Source of the DNA: Aegilops tauschii subsp. strangulata | Lineage: Eukaryota; Streptophyta; Magnoliopsida; Poales; Poaceae | NCBI RefSeq assembly: GCF_002575655.3 | Contig: NC_053037.3 | Coordinates: forward strand, 146,517,207 to 146,581,206 | Length of the DNA stretch: 64,000 bases | Direction: 5' to 3' | Part shown: in pieces, positions 54,087-64,000 of the stretch | Numbering within the stretch: position 1 is the stretch's first letter | How the letters are laid out: every line of letters begins with the position of its first letter | The notes under the pieces: model-generated | Seen by the model: the letters and a program-made list of their open reading frames with translations, nothing else | Told to the model about the DNA's origin: nothing | Databases searched by the model: none | Program-made: the position numbers and the translations under genes

Positions 54087-54095
54087 TATAAATAG
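54087..54095 (+). promoter_or_regulatory. TATA box of the antisense gene in element B
   Basis: TTATAAATA, same sequence and same distance from the LTR as in element A. A donor-like CCGGTGAGTC at about 54268-54277 suggests an intron in the leader. Confidence 0.65.
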
Positions 54096-54887
54096 GCCGG
54101 CCCAACGGGTCCTTCTCACGCCCTCTTCTTCCTCCTCGCGCCGTCGCTCCTCTGCCAGAGCTCTGCCACTGCCGCCGCCGTCGCGCCCCTGGTCTTCTTC
54201 AACCCGGCCGCTGCATCACCCTGATTCGGACTAGATTCACGGCAGCGACCTCCGCTCTTCTCCAACTCCGGTGAGTCTCCTTTGCCCTGTCAGATAGATC
54301 TACTGTAGGGTTCATCTTGTGTTCTTCGCGTTCATCGCCATTGCCGCAAACCTCAGTAGCTCTCGTAGTCACCGCACTTGGTTGATCTTTAGCCTTGCAT
54401 AGAACTAGCACGGCAGTTGTTTAGGCCTCATTTCAAGTACCAGTAGATCTCCTTCTACTGTATAAATGCTTCGTCCGAGCTCAAAAAACATCCGCTCGTC
54501 TGTTTCTAGGTCTAGAAAGTTTTCCTTCCACCCGACCATTTTGATCCAAAAAAGTTACTGCCATATGTGAAACCTGTTTTACCACACTTAGTAAAAACTG
54601 CAACCATTGAATCTTGGCGGCTTACATTTCCGGCTTAAAGAAAACACGCGCCATAGAACTTTCCGGTTTAAAGAGAACCATGCTCTGTAGAATCCTCCGG
54701 CTTAACTGTGGTAACACCGTAGATAACTAACTTACTCTGAATCCCCCTGCGACTTAAATAACCCACTGTATCTGAATATATATCATTAGTCCCCTTCATA
54801 AGCCGCCATCTTAGTGTGAACAATAGATCTCCGGCTTATAATTAACTCGGACATTTTTCTTTTTATCATAGACCACCAACCTTCACC

Positions 54888-57800
54888 ATGCCTCCCAAGG
54901 CTCCTATCACTTGCAACTGGATGAGGTCCAACGTCACCGACGAGACCCTGGCCAATTTCGTTAAGTCCGGATACTTGCCTAAGAAGGAAATCATGTCCTA
55001 CCGTGCCCCTGACCCGTCGGAAGAGAGACCATAGCCAAGGGACGGGGAGGTAGTGATCTTTGGAGACCATATGAGCCGGGGCTTCGCACCGCCCGGCTCA
55101 AAGTTTTTCAGGGACGTGCTCAACTTCTTTGACCTACGGCCTCAGGATATAGGACCCAACTCCGTATCCAACATCTGCAACTTCCAAGTCTTTTGCGAAG
55201 TGTACCTTGGAGAAGAGCCCAGTTTGCTGCTTTTCAGAGAACTATTCTACTTAAACCGCCAAAATGAGTGTGCCAACGGGCCAAGTCTAGAGTTAGGCGG
55301 CATCTCCATCCAGCGGCGTAGGGACTGTCTGTTCCCTTACGCAGAGCCGCCGAGCCACCCCAAGGACTGGAATATGACTTGGTTCTACTGCCAAGATACG
55401 TCCCCGGCTGACGAGAACCCGCTGCCCGGCTTTCGCCCAACCCGTCTAGAGCCGACTCATCCTCTGTCGGACAAACTGACTGCCGCGGAACGCCAACCTC
55501 TGCTTCCAACGATCAATAAGATCAAGGCCCTGCTAGGCAACGGTCTGAACAGAATTGACCTGGTCCGGGTCTGGATCTCGTGGCGGGTGATCCCATTGAG
55601 CCGCCGCCCCGGCATAATGTGTGAGTACACCGGGCGAAAAGATGACCCGCAGAGGCACAGTCGCAATGATCTTCCAGAAGACGTTGCAGAAGAAGAGACC
55701 AAGGCTCTGTTAAACGAGAGTCTGGCAGACTGTGGAAGGACCGGGCTAGCCCCCTTCTGCAAGACCAATCCAGCCCTAGCGGTAAGCCGCTGACTTTAAC
55801 CTTTCAACTTCTTTTGCATGTAACTTTGATCTGAACCATTTTAAGAACTTATTACTGTATTTCTCAGGCTGATGATAAATTCTGGCGGGTCAAGTATGAC
55901 CATGAGGCGGCCAAGAAGGCCAGGAAGGCAAAGAAAGCCGCCAAGAAAACCGCCCCTCGCAAAAAGGGAAGCAGACCCACTGCTTCGGAGCTACTGCAAT
56001 TAAGCGACAGCTCCGAGTCAGAGGTAATCCTTAAACCTTTAAATTCTTGCTATATCTGTTGTTTGTTGTTGTCCGCCTTATCAACACTTTGCTTATTGAC
56101 AGGATGACACCGGCGCCAGTAACCCGGTGGTTGAAGAGGTAATGTCACTTTCCTCCAACTCGGAGCCTTTGCCACAGCTGAAAGTCCGAAGAGTAACCCG
56201 GAAAGTAAGCTTTTCACATCCATTAGCTCATCAAGACCCTCAATTTCTTTTGAAGCAGCAGGTTCACGAAAGCCGGCGTCACACCCGGGCCCGCAAGGAC
56301 ACCGAACTCTCCGCCGGGTTACCCGACGCAACAAGAAAGCGTCGTACTGAGGTTTTTCCTCACCTGTACCCTTTTCATCCGTTGGCGGGTGTTATCCGTC
56401 AGCCACTCAACTCTTCTGACTCCAATTATCAGGAGACCTCCCCCTCTTCGGGTGACTCCATGCAGTCAAGTCTGCTGGCCTTCAAGACTGCACCCGGGTA
56501 ATAACAATCTCCTTACATTATCTGTCTGTACTTACTCCTTGTGTGCCTAACACTTCTGCCTTTTCAGTGCCCAGGCAAAGCTCACCAAAAGAGCAAAGAA
56601 GACCAGGTCAGCCGGAGTGCCAGACTTGCCTGAACCGGAGGCAACGGCTCAAGAGCCGCCAACTGCCTCCGCCCCCGAAGCCACCACTCCAATAGACACG
56701 GCGCCTGAGGCCCCTGCCCCGACTACCAAGACAACAACCGAAGCTTCGGTTAATCCGGAGGCCTCCGGCTCAGCTCCACCAGCAGACGACCCAGACGTGA
56801 TCATCACCCGGACGGAATTCGTTGAGCCGGGGAGACCGACCGCGTTAGCCAAATGCTCCGCGAAGGGGGAGTTACTGCAGCCCCACCGGGTGAACCTGGA
56901 TCTCTCCGGCTACACCGACTTGAGCATTGGAGAGCTCGTCTCTGGCTACATCAGCCAAGTCCAGAAGAGCCGGGACGCCGAGGTTGCCATGGTCAACCAA
57001 ATTCAACAAAAATCTGAGGTACCCTTCTGCTGTCTTCTTACTTTACTACATAGTTACCTTTGCCATGCTAGCCCCCAAGTCGATGACTTATACTTGAATA
57101 TGTTGTAGACTTAGGTTCCGGCTTACTCAACTGAGCCGGCAGTACGTAGATAGAGACGTTCAATATGCATTAGCCCCCAAGTGCCAAGTGCCTTTGCTTG
57201 GAAAGCGCTTGGGACTTATATAACAACTGCTAATTAACCCGGAAATACATGCAGGCTGTCGGCAAGAAACTAGAGGCGGACCTTGCGGATCTCAAGAGCC
57301 GGCTAAAGATGCAGGAGACGGAGACCCGGAAGGCAAACGCCAAGTTTGTATCCAGCATTGCCACTCAAGAAAAGTTGAAGACCGAGTTTGATGCTGAGAG
57401 GAAAGCCTGGGTCGAAGAGAAGACCGCACTGGTAACCCGGGCGGAACAAGCGGAGAAGGCTCTAGCTGAGAAGACCGCCGAGCTCTCCGGCCTAAAGCGC
57501 CAGGTTTCCCAAATGGTGGCTGCTATCTTCGGTAAGTCGCCTCACCGGCTTACATCAAGTCTGTATATGTCATGATTCATCCTTGTCACCGGCTTATCTA
57601 ATCTTGTTTAAACAGGTCCCAGGAGTGCCAACCTCAACCAGAGCATGGTCACCAAGTTAAAGGCCGTGTACACCCTGGTGGAACAGCTCTACACCGGGTC
57701 ACAGCGTGCTTTAGCTGTGGTGGCCCTATCCAATGAGGTGCCAACTCATCTGGCCGAAGTCCTGCACCGGCTCGCTGTTCTGCCGCAGCGGATCCAGGAA

Positions 57801-58298
57801 CTACGACGGGCCTCCGCGAGAGCCGGAGCAATCGCCGCGCTGAGCCGGGCCAAAGCATTCCTGCCGGAGCTAGACCCGGCAGACATCGCCCTGGGTTACC
57901 CAAGCCTGAAGGAAGACGGCTCAGCCTTCGACCAGAAGGACTTCGCGGCATGTGTGAAGGCTGTACGCCCGGTGGCCACCCTCATCGGGAACGACACCGA
58001 CTTGACCAAGTACCAGCCGGGTTATGATGCGGAGAATTAGAGGATTCCAACCCCTCGCTATGAAGCCCTCAATCTGATCCCTCCGGCTCGTCAGCACACC
58101 TTCGCCCCGGAGATTGACCCGGCCGTGTTAATTGACGAAGAAGCCCAGTTCGAAGCTCTCAGCGGTATCAACTGGAAATCATCAACCTTTGAAGTATTGG
58201 GATCAGCCGGAGGAGAAGACAGGAATGAGCCGGGGACTTCAACTCAGCAGGCATCAGAAGTTAGCTGGCGGCTTATCAAACATTGTTCCATCTTTTAG
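54888..58298 (+). pseudogene. Antisense spliced gene of element B
   Basis: Start ATG 54888 (PPKAPITCNWMRSNVT). Exons by GT/AG borders and matching phase: 54888-55781, 55868-56023, 56103 to about 56203 (possibly continuing), about 56263-56496, 56568-57018, 57255-57531, 57616-58298. Exon 1 holds the PF04195-like core (FGDHMSRGFAPPGSKFF, LRPQDIGPNSVSNICNFQVF, WISWRVIPLSRRPGIMCEYT). Middle exons are Lys-rich (KKARKAKKAAKK), then Pro/Thr/Ala-rich; the last two are coiled coil (LADLKSRLKMQETE, VTKLKAVYTLVEQLYTG). Against element A the exon order and splice sites are the same. Stops: TAG at 55032-55034 and TAG at 58038-58040, each where A or context has sense. The conserved, intron-bearing design shows it was under selection in active ancestors; the role is unknown. 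Confidence 0.7.
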
Positions 58299-58759
58299 AC
58301 TTGAAAAATTATTGTAATAGAGTAAGTGCAACAATTTATCTCTGCCGTGTCATCGTGCACGTTTTGAATGAAAAAGCCCTTTGAATTTGTCTCTTTGATG
58401 TTTCTCCGGGTCATAATCATCCCTTTGTTTTTCTCATCCTCACAAGATGCCTCTAAGTATCTGCATAAAAAAGGCAGATCACAAGTCTCGAGGCGGCTTA
58501 CCGCCCTGAGAATCAGGTGTTTGAGATAAATAACCCGGAATATGAATCAAAATAACACACTTAACAGCCTGTAAACATCCTCCGGCTTAAATAACCTGGG
58601 CAGTAAGGTTGACACCTTAACTCTGATTTACTTGCTTTAATGACACCCATGACGAGCAACTAACACTATAAACCAAAGTTAAGCCGGCAAGTGAGACCCG
58701 GCCATGCATACCTCAGAATAAACTTGTGAAAAAGCAGAAGAACTTAGGGGCTTCTGGTT

Positions 58760-59115
58760 CGAATACGACCAAAGACCCGGCCCCAAGGGGTTAAGCTAAG
58801 ATTTGGATACGATCATATAGCCCCCAGTGGGTGTGGCGATGCCAATCAAAAGGGTACCGACAGCTATGTTCTCTTTGGTTCGAATACGACCCATGTTTGA
58901 ACAGGAAGCCCCCAAGTGATTCTTAAAATTGTTTAACGACGCTGATTCGAATACGATCCACGTCGGTTCTCAGAGGGGTTAAACTGTGATTCAAATATGA
59001 CCAAAGGCAACTTCCCAATGAGCTCGGCACTTTGCCAATCAAGTGGGTATCGATAGCTATGTTCTCTTTGGTTCTAATACGACCCATGTTTGAACAGGAA
59101 GCCCCCAAGTGACCT
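58760..59115. repeat. Diverged tandem segments in element B
   Basis: tagctatgttctctttggtt and the following aatacgacccatgtttgaac plus aggaagcccccaagtga occur at about 58863-58919 and 59052-59112. Shorter forms (ggttcgaatacgacc) lie at 58757 and elsewhere. The segment corresponds in place and wording (gaatacgacca, agcccccaagtga) to the 65-bp array of element A. No gene between 58299 and 59299. Confidence 0.65.
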
Positions 59116-59299
59116 TACTGCGTACGGCTAGATTCGAATACGATCATAAGCCGGATCCTCCTTTAAGTCAGCATGTAATCTTGTAATAAAAATAATACAC
59201 GCATATTTGGAGGAGAAAAAAGGACAGAGGTCCTGCTTTATTGCTTATCATAATATATACATGGCTGAGATAAATATGTACACCACGAGAGCCGGTAGC

Positions 59300-61489
59300 T
59301 CAAGTGTAGTAAGGCCGAAGCTGAGCTATGTTCCACGGCCGACGGGTCTCCTCCTCAGATTTACGCGAGTCTTTATGCTCCCGAATATCAATGAGGTAAT
59401 ATGACCCGTTGTGCAAGTTCTTGCTGACCACAAAGGGCCCTTCCCAAGGTGGGGATAACTTGTGTGCATCTGTTTGATCCTGGATGAGCCGGAGCACAAG
59501 ATCGCCTTCCTGGAAGACCCGGGATTTGACCCGGCGGCTATGATAACGGCGCAGGTCTTGTTGGTAAATCGCTGAACGGGCTGCTGCCACATCACGCTGT
59601 TCATCCAACAAGTCCAGAGCATCTTGGCGCGCCTGTTCATTATCCGTCTCAACATAAGCCGCCACGCGAGGTGAATCGTGACGGATGTCGCTGGGGAGGA
59701 CTGCTTCCGCTCCATAAACCATGAAGAAAGGCGTGAAGCCTGTAGACCTGTTAGGAGTAGTGTTGATGCTCCATAAAACGGAGGGCAACTCCTCCACCCA
59801 ACAACCCGGCGTCCGTTGCAAAGGGACCAAAAGCCGGGGTTTGATACCCTTCAGAATTTCCTGGTTAGCTCTCTCAGCTTGACCATTGGATTGGGGATGA
59901 GCCACTGAGGAAACATCAAGTCGGATATGCTCTCGTTGACAAAACTCTTCCATAGCGCCTTTGGGTAGATTGGTGCCATTGTCAGTTATGATGCTATGCG
60001 GAAAACCAAAGCGGGAAATCACCTTTTTCATAAATTGAACCGCCGTGGCTGCATCGCACTTGCTAACCGGCTCAGCCTCCACCCACTTCGTGAATTTGTC
60101 AACTGCCACCAAGAGGTGGGTCTTCTTATCCTTGGACCGTTTAAAAGGCCCAACCATATCAAGCCCCCAGACCGCAAAGGGCCAAGTGATTGGGATCATT
60201 CTCAACTCCTGAGCCGGCACATGAGCCCGTCGTGAGAACCTTTGGCAACCATCATATTTACTGACCAAGTCCTCTGCATCAGCGTGAGCCGTCAGCCAAT
60301 AAAAACCATGACGGAAAGCCTTGGCCACAAGGGATTTTGAGCCGGCATGATGGCCACAATCCCCTTCATGGATCTCGCGCAAGATCTCTTGACCTTCCTC
60401 AGGGGAGATACAACGCTGAAATGCCCCAGAAACACTGCGATGATGCAACTCGTCGTCGATAACAATCATTGACTTAGCCCGTTGGGTTATTTGCCTGGCC
60501 AGAGTTTCATCCTCAGGCAACTCTCCCCGGGTTATATAAGCCAGATACGGCATTGTCCAGTCTGGTATGACATGAAGAGCCGCCACCAGTCGTGCCTCCG
60601 GGTCAGGGATAGCCAAGTCCTCCTCCGTAGGCAACCTAACCGAAGGGTTATACAGGACATCCAAGAAAGTGTTAGGCGGCACCGGTTTTCGCTGAGAGCC
60701 TAGCCGGCTTAAAGCATCAGCTGCCTCGTTCTTCCTGCGATCAATGTGCTCCACTTGGTATCCCTGAAAGTGCCCAGCAATGGCATCAACCTCGCGGCGA
60801 TAAGCCGCCATGAGAGGATCCTTAGAATCCCAGGTGCCTGATACTTGTTGAGCCACCAAGTCTGAGTCACCAAAGCACCTTACCCGGCTTAAGCTCATCT
60901 CCTTAGCCACCCGAAGACCGTGGAGCAAAGCCTCGTATTCAGCCGCATTGTTAGTGCAAGGAAACATCAACCGTAGCACATAATGGAACTTGTCACCTTT
61001 AGGGGAAGCCAATACAACACCAGCCCCCGAGCCTTCCAACTGTCTGGACCCATCGAAGTGGATAGTCCAATAAGTGTTATCCGGCTTTTGCTCAGGCACT
61101 TGAGACTCTGTCCAATCGTTGATGAAATCCACCAAAGCCTGAGATTTAACAGCAGTGCGTGGCACATATTTGAGACCATGAGGTCCAAGTTCTATAGCCC
61201 ACTTAGCAATTCGCCCTGTGGCCTCTCTGTTTTGAATGATATCACCAAGAGGGGCAGAACTGACCACAGTGATGGGATGACCCTGAAAATAATGCTTAAG
61301 CTTCCGGCTCGCCATGAAAACACCATATACGAGCTTCTGCCAATGCGGGTACCGCTGTTTGGACTCAATGAGCACTTCGCTGACATAGTAAACCGGCCGC
61401 TGAACCGGATGCTCCTTACCCGCCTCCTTGCGCTCCACCACAATAGCCACACTGACGGCTCGTGCGTTTGCCGCCACATACAGTAGCAA
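59300..61489 (-). CDS. RNase H, second RNase H and integrase of element B
   Basis: 729 open codons. Residues 1-125: RT-linked RNase H-like region (PVYYVSEVLIESKQRYPHWQ). 140-262: second RNase H with D146 (YWTIHFDGS), E184 (NNAAEYEALLHGL) and D208/D210 (FGDSD), typical of Tat elements. 375-420: integrase zinc region, EGDCGHHAGSK ... KYDGCQRF; the first Cys of the CxxC pair (present as RCDGC in element A) is Tyr here, at 412. 440-545: catalytic core D444 (WGLDMVGPF), D503 (IITDNGTN), E539 (QSNGQAERANQEI). The C-terminal domain (GPFVVSKNLHNGSYYLIDIRE) ends at the stop at 59300. It is in a different frame from RT because of one indel near 61505. The loss of a zinc ligand suggests that even this good copy is impaired. 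Confidence 0.9.
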   Translation of the reverse strand: MLLYVAANARAVSVAIVVERKEAGKEHPVQRPVYYVSEVLIESKQRYPHWQKLVYGVFMASRKLKHYFQGHPITVVSSAPLGDIIQNREATGRIAKWAIELGPHGLKYVPRTAVKSQALVDFINDWTESQVPEQKPDNTYWTIHFDGSRQLEGSGAGVVLASPKGDKFHYVLRLMFPCTNNAAEYEALLHGLRVAKEMSLSRVRCFGDSDLVAQQVSGTWDSKDPLMAAYRREVDAIAGHFQGYQVEHIDRRKNEAADALSRLGSQRKPVPPNTFLDVLYNPSVRLPTEEDLAIPDPEARLVAALHVIPDWTMPYLAYITRGELPEDETLARQITQRAKSMIVIDDELHHRSVSGAFQRCISPEEGQEILREIHEGDCGHHAGSKSLVAKAFRHGFYWLTAHADAEDLVSKYDGCQRFSRRAHVPAQELRMIPITWPFAVWGLDMVGPFKRSKDKKTHLLVAVDKFTKWVEAEPVSKCDAATAVQFMKKVISRFGFPHSIITDNGTNLPKGAMEEFCQREHIRLDVSSVAHPQSNGQAERANQEILKGIKPRLLVPLQRTPGCWVEELPSVLWSINTTPNRSTGFTPFFMVYGAEAVLPSDIRHDSPRVAAYVETDNEQARQDALDLLDEQRDVAAARSAIYQQDLRRYHSRRVKSRVFQEGDLVLRLIQDQTDAHKLSPPWEGPFVVSKNLHNGSYYLIDIREHKDSRKSEEETRRPWNIAQLRPYYT

Positions 61490-62445
61490 GGGCTCCTTAT
61501 CAACTGGAGCAGAGCAGCAAGGACTGGGGGCTCTACATCCTGCTTTTTCAAATCCTCAAAAGCGGTATTAGCTGCATCATTCCAGACAAAGTTATCAGTT
61601 TTCTTCATCAACTGATATAAGGGCATAGCCTTCTCACCCAAACGGCTTATAAACCGGCTTAAAGCAGCGATGCGACCCGCCAAACGTTGAACATCATTTA
61701 TACACGCCGGCTTAGCTAGGGAGGTGATGGCCTTGATCTTCTCCGGGTTAGCCTCAATGCCTCTATCAGAAACCAAGAAACCCAATAGTTTGCCTGCAGG
61801 AACACCAAAAACACACTTGGCCGGGTTAAGCATCATCTTGTAGACCCGGAGATTATCGAAGGTTTCCCTTAAGTCATCTATCAGGGTTTCCTCCTTGATG
61901 GATTTAACCACGATATCGTCCACGTAAGCGTGAACATTGCGCCCGATCTGTTTATGAAGACAATTCTGTACACAACGCTGGTAAGTCGCCTGTGCACACT
62001 TGAGTCCAAAGGGCGTAGACACATAGCAGAAGGCTCCAAAGGGAATGATGAACGCCGTCTTCTCCTGGTCCTTAACTGCCATCTTAATCTGATGATACCC
62101 GGAATAAGCATCCAGGAAACTTAAGCGTGCACAACCTGCCGTAGCATCAATGATTTGATCAATACGGGGGAGAGCAAAAGGATCAGCCGGACACGCCTTG
62201 TTCAAATCCGTGTAGTCCACACACATCCGCCAGGTGCCGTTCTTCTTGAGTACGAGCACCGGGTTAGCCAACCATTCTGGGTGAAAAACTTCAACAATAA
62301 ACCCGGCCGCCAAGAGCCGGGCCACTTCTTCTCCAATGGCTTTCCGCCTTTCCTCATTAAACCATCGAAGAAACTGTCTGACCGGCTTAAATTTTGGATC
62401 AACATTGAGAGTATGCTCAGCGAGTTCTCTAGGTACACCTGGCAT
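61490..62445 (-). pseudogene. Reverse transcriptase of element B (shifts frame at its end)
   Basis: From the MPGVPRELAEH block: NPVLVLKKNGTWRMCVDY, FLDAYSGYHQIKM (D112), TPFGLKCAQATYQ, AYVDDIVV (catalytic Asp pair at 176-177), and the thumb/connection (RLAGRIAALSRFISRLG). The Gln after MPLY, mutated to stop in A, is intact. Near 61505 a few bases are altered relative to A (gagcagagcagcaagg) and the frame changes, so the downstream RNase H lies in the frame ending at 59300. The stretch 61192-61490 of the RT frame is out-of-frame read-through. Confidence 0.9.
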
Positions 62446-62508
62446 GTCAGAAGGCTTCCATGCAAAGATGTCCCTATTCTCACGGATGAACTCGATGAGC
62501 GCGCTTTC

Positions 62509-64000
62509 CTATTTTGGATCCAGATTGGCACTGATGCTAAACTGCTGAGATGAATCTCCTGGAACAAAGTCAACAAGCTTAGTTTCATCAGCCGACTTAA
62601 ATTTCATCGCTAGCTCAGTCTCCGTAGTCGGCTTCTTTAGAGAGGTCATGTCTGTTGGGTCAACATTGTCTTTGTAAAACTTCAACTCCTCTGTTGCACA
62701 AACAGACTCTGCGTAAGCTGCATCCCCTTCCTCACACTCGAGAGCCACCTTCCGGCTGCCGTGAACCGTAATGGTCCCATTGTGACCCGGCATCTTGAGC
62801 TGTAAGTACACATAACACGGCCGTGCCATGAACTTGGCATAAGCCGGCCGCCCAAATATAGCATGGTATGGGCTTCTTATCTTGACCACCTCAAAGGTTA
62901 ATTTTTCCACCCTATAGTTGTTCTCATCACCAAAAGCCACTTCTAATTCGATCTTGTCGACTGGATAAGCCGACTTACCAGGTACCACACCATGGAAGAT
63001 AGTGTTTGACTGGCTGAGGTTCTTATCAACCAGCCCCATACGGCGAAAAGTCTCATAATAGAGGATGTTGATGCTGCTACCTCCATCCATGAGTACCTTT
63101 GTGAACTTATAACCTCCCACCTGAGGAGCTACCACTAAGGCCAAGTGGCCCGGGTTATCCACCCGGGGAGGGTGATCCTCCCTACTCCACACTATAGGCT
63201 GTTCAGACCACCGCAAGTAGCGCGGAACCGCCGGATCAACAACATTCACAGCCCTCTTGTGAAGCTTTTGATCTCGCTTGCACAAACTAGTGGTGAACAC
63301 ATGATACTGTCCACCGCTAAGCTGCTTTGGGTTGGTCTGATAACCCCCCTGTTGTTGTTGATGACCCTGACCAGACTGTTGATTGAAGCCCCCTTGCGCG
63401 TTCTGAGGACCGGAATTTGAGCCGCCGCCCGGGCCATGAAAGCCGCCGGCGCCTGAGCCGCCGCCCGGGCTATTGTAGCTCTTAAAGGCCTTCATGATCG
63501 CGCAATCCTTCCACAGATGAGTCGCTGGCTTCTCTCTAGAGCCATGCCTTGGACAAGGTTCATTCAACAGCTGCTCCAGCGTTGGACCTGACCCGCCGCC
63601 TCGGGGAGGGGGCCTCCCTTTGCGTCGCGGGTTACTACCTTGGGAGTTGGCGTTGGCTACAAACTCTAGGCTGCCATCGGCCTTACGCTTGCCTCCTCCT
63701 TGGTTCCCCGGGTTAAACTGAGGACCCTTGCCATTGCCGTTCTTCTTTCCCTTCCCTGTCCTTTCGTCGTCTGAAGGGGGATCCTTGGTACCATCAGAAT
63801 CGGCGTACTTGACAAGAGCCGCCATTAGGGTACCCATATCGGTGCAGTCGCGTTTAAGCCGCCCGAGTTTCATCTTAAGGGGCACAAAGCGACAGTTCTG
63901 TTCCAACATTAAGACTGCAGAGCCGGCATCCATCTTATCTGATGAATGTATGATCTCCTTGACCCGGCGAACCCAATGGGTCGTGGACTCACCCTCCTGC
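62509..64000 (-). CDS. Gag C-terminus and protease of element B, partial
   Basis: Open from the window edge (ESTTHWVRRVKEIIHSSDK, end of the gag core) through KMKLGRLKRDCTDMGTLMAA, where A has a TGA, to the nucleocapsid-like zinc motif (CPRHGSREKPATHLWKDC) and a Gly/Gln-rich linker (QQSGQGHQQQQGGYQ). The protease follows (FTKVLMDGGSSINILYYE, active Asp in DGG), then IFGRPAYAKFMARPCYVY, and FSISANLDPK at the end. The stop TAG at 62511-62509 is in frame with RT (22 codons before its MPGV block) and stands at the same codon as in element A. The gag start lies beyond the window. Confidence 0.9.
   Translation of the reverse strand, partial: QEGESTTHWVRRVKEIIHSSDKMDAGSAVLMLEQNCRFVPLKMKLGRLKRDCTDMGTLMAALVKYADSDGTKDPPSDDERTGKGKKNGNGKGPQFNPGNQGGGKRKADGSLEFVANANSQGSNPRRKGRPPPRGGGSGPTLEQLLNEPCPRHGSREKPATHLWKDCAIMKAFKSYNSPGGGSGAGGFHGPGGGSNSGPQNAQGGFNQQSGQGHQQQQGGYQTNPKQLSGGQYHVFTTSLCKRDQKLHKRAVNVVDPAVPRYLRWSEQPIVWSREDHPPRVDNPGHLALVVAPQVGGYKFTKVLMDGGSSINILYYETFRRMGLVDKNLSQSNTIFHGVVPGKSAYPVDKIELEVAFGDENNYRVEKLTFEVVKIRSPYHAIFGRPAYAKFMARPCYVYLQLKMPGHNGTITVHGSRKVALECEEGDAAYAESVCATEELKFYKDNVDPTDMTSLKKPTTETELAMKFKSADETKLVDFVPGDSSQQFSISANLDPK

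Larger units (their letters stand above)
53286..64000 (-). mobile_element. Tat-lineage retrotransposon B, partial (window edge)
   Basis: The left LTR (53286-53802, starting TGTCGTGGAATT and ending CCTCAACA) is the 3' LTR of a minus-strand element of the same lineage as element A. Left flank ccagc (53281-53285) is the expected target duplication, but the other end is outside. Gag-pol on the minus strand is far better kept than in A: one frameshift near 61505 and the shared TAG at 62511-62509. The antisense gene on the plus strand has two stops. Confidence 0.9.

Overview
The window is plant nuclear DNA from a grass, almost certainly a Triticeae genome (wheat or Aegilops type). The grounds are large nested LTR retrotransposons, solo LTRs with perfect 5-bp target-site duplications (TSDs), Stowaway MITEs with CTCCCTCCGT-type ends, a long-LTR non-autonomous element of the LARD class known from barley and wheat, and eroded grass gene fragments. 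No bacterial operon, CRISPR array or rRNA was seen. By my boundaries about 69% of the bases (roughly 44.4 of 64 kb) lie in six LTR-type insertions.

Layout. 1-1.7 kb: rearranged SINA/SIAH-like E3 ligase fragment. 1752-5665: solo LTR (TSD ATGAT). 5.7-20 kb: MITE-rich gene-fragment zone with a minus-strand acidic/coiled-coil gene remnant, a DEDDy 3'-5' exonuclease pseudogene, an AP2/ERF pseudogene, a small exon pair with a peptide repeat, a long palindrome and two microsatellite fields. 20172-22927: solo LTR on the minus strand (TSD ATTGC), splitting a promoter-like region with three TTTGGCGC (E2F-like) sites that leads into a plausible first exon at 23126. 24218-25898: third solo LTR (TSD CTCTT). 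25923-39376: complete but decayed Ty3/gypsy Tat-lineage element on the minus strand (TSD TCTTC) with a spliced antisense gene on the plus strand. 39949-51816: complete, very young LARD (LTRs 4278 and 4279 bp, TSD GCTGC). 53286 to the window end: second Tat-lineage element, cut by the window edge, with better preserved pol and antisense genes.

Host DNA between the insertions (23.5-24.2 kb, 25.90-25.92 kb, 39.4-39.9 kb, 51.8-53.3 kb) reads as one locus. It contains about three diverged copies of the same exon/intron module, now spread over 30 kb by nested insertions. Insertion order is partly readable from LTR divergence counted by eye: about 4% between the LTRs of the 25.9-39.4 kb element, about 0.5% between those of the LARD.

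The most unusual material is inside the LARD. Instead of gag-pol it carries two related genes, each with its own TATA box. Their products share a domain whose layout resembles a double-stranded-RNA-binding domain. It also carries a minus-strand mini-gene with its own TATA box encoding a 53-residue protein with one membrane segment. The two Tat elements share a conserved TAG codon between protease and reverse transcriptase, and a multi-exon antisense gene with a conserved promoter.
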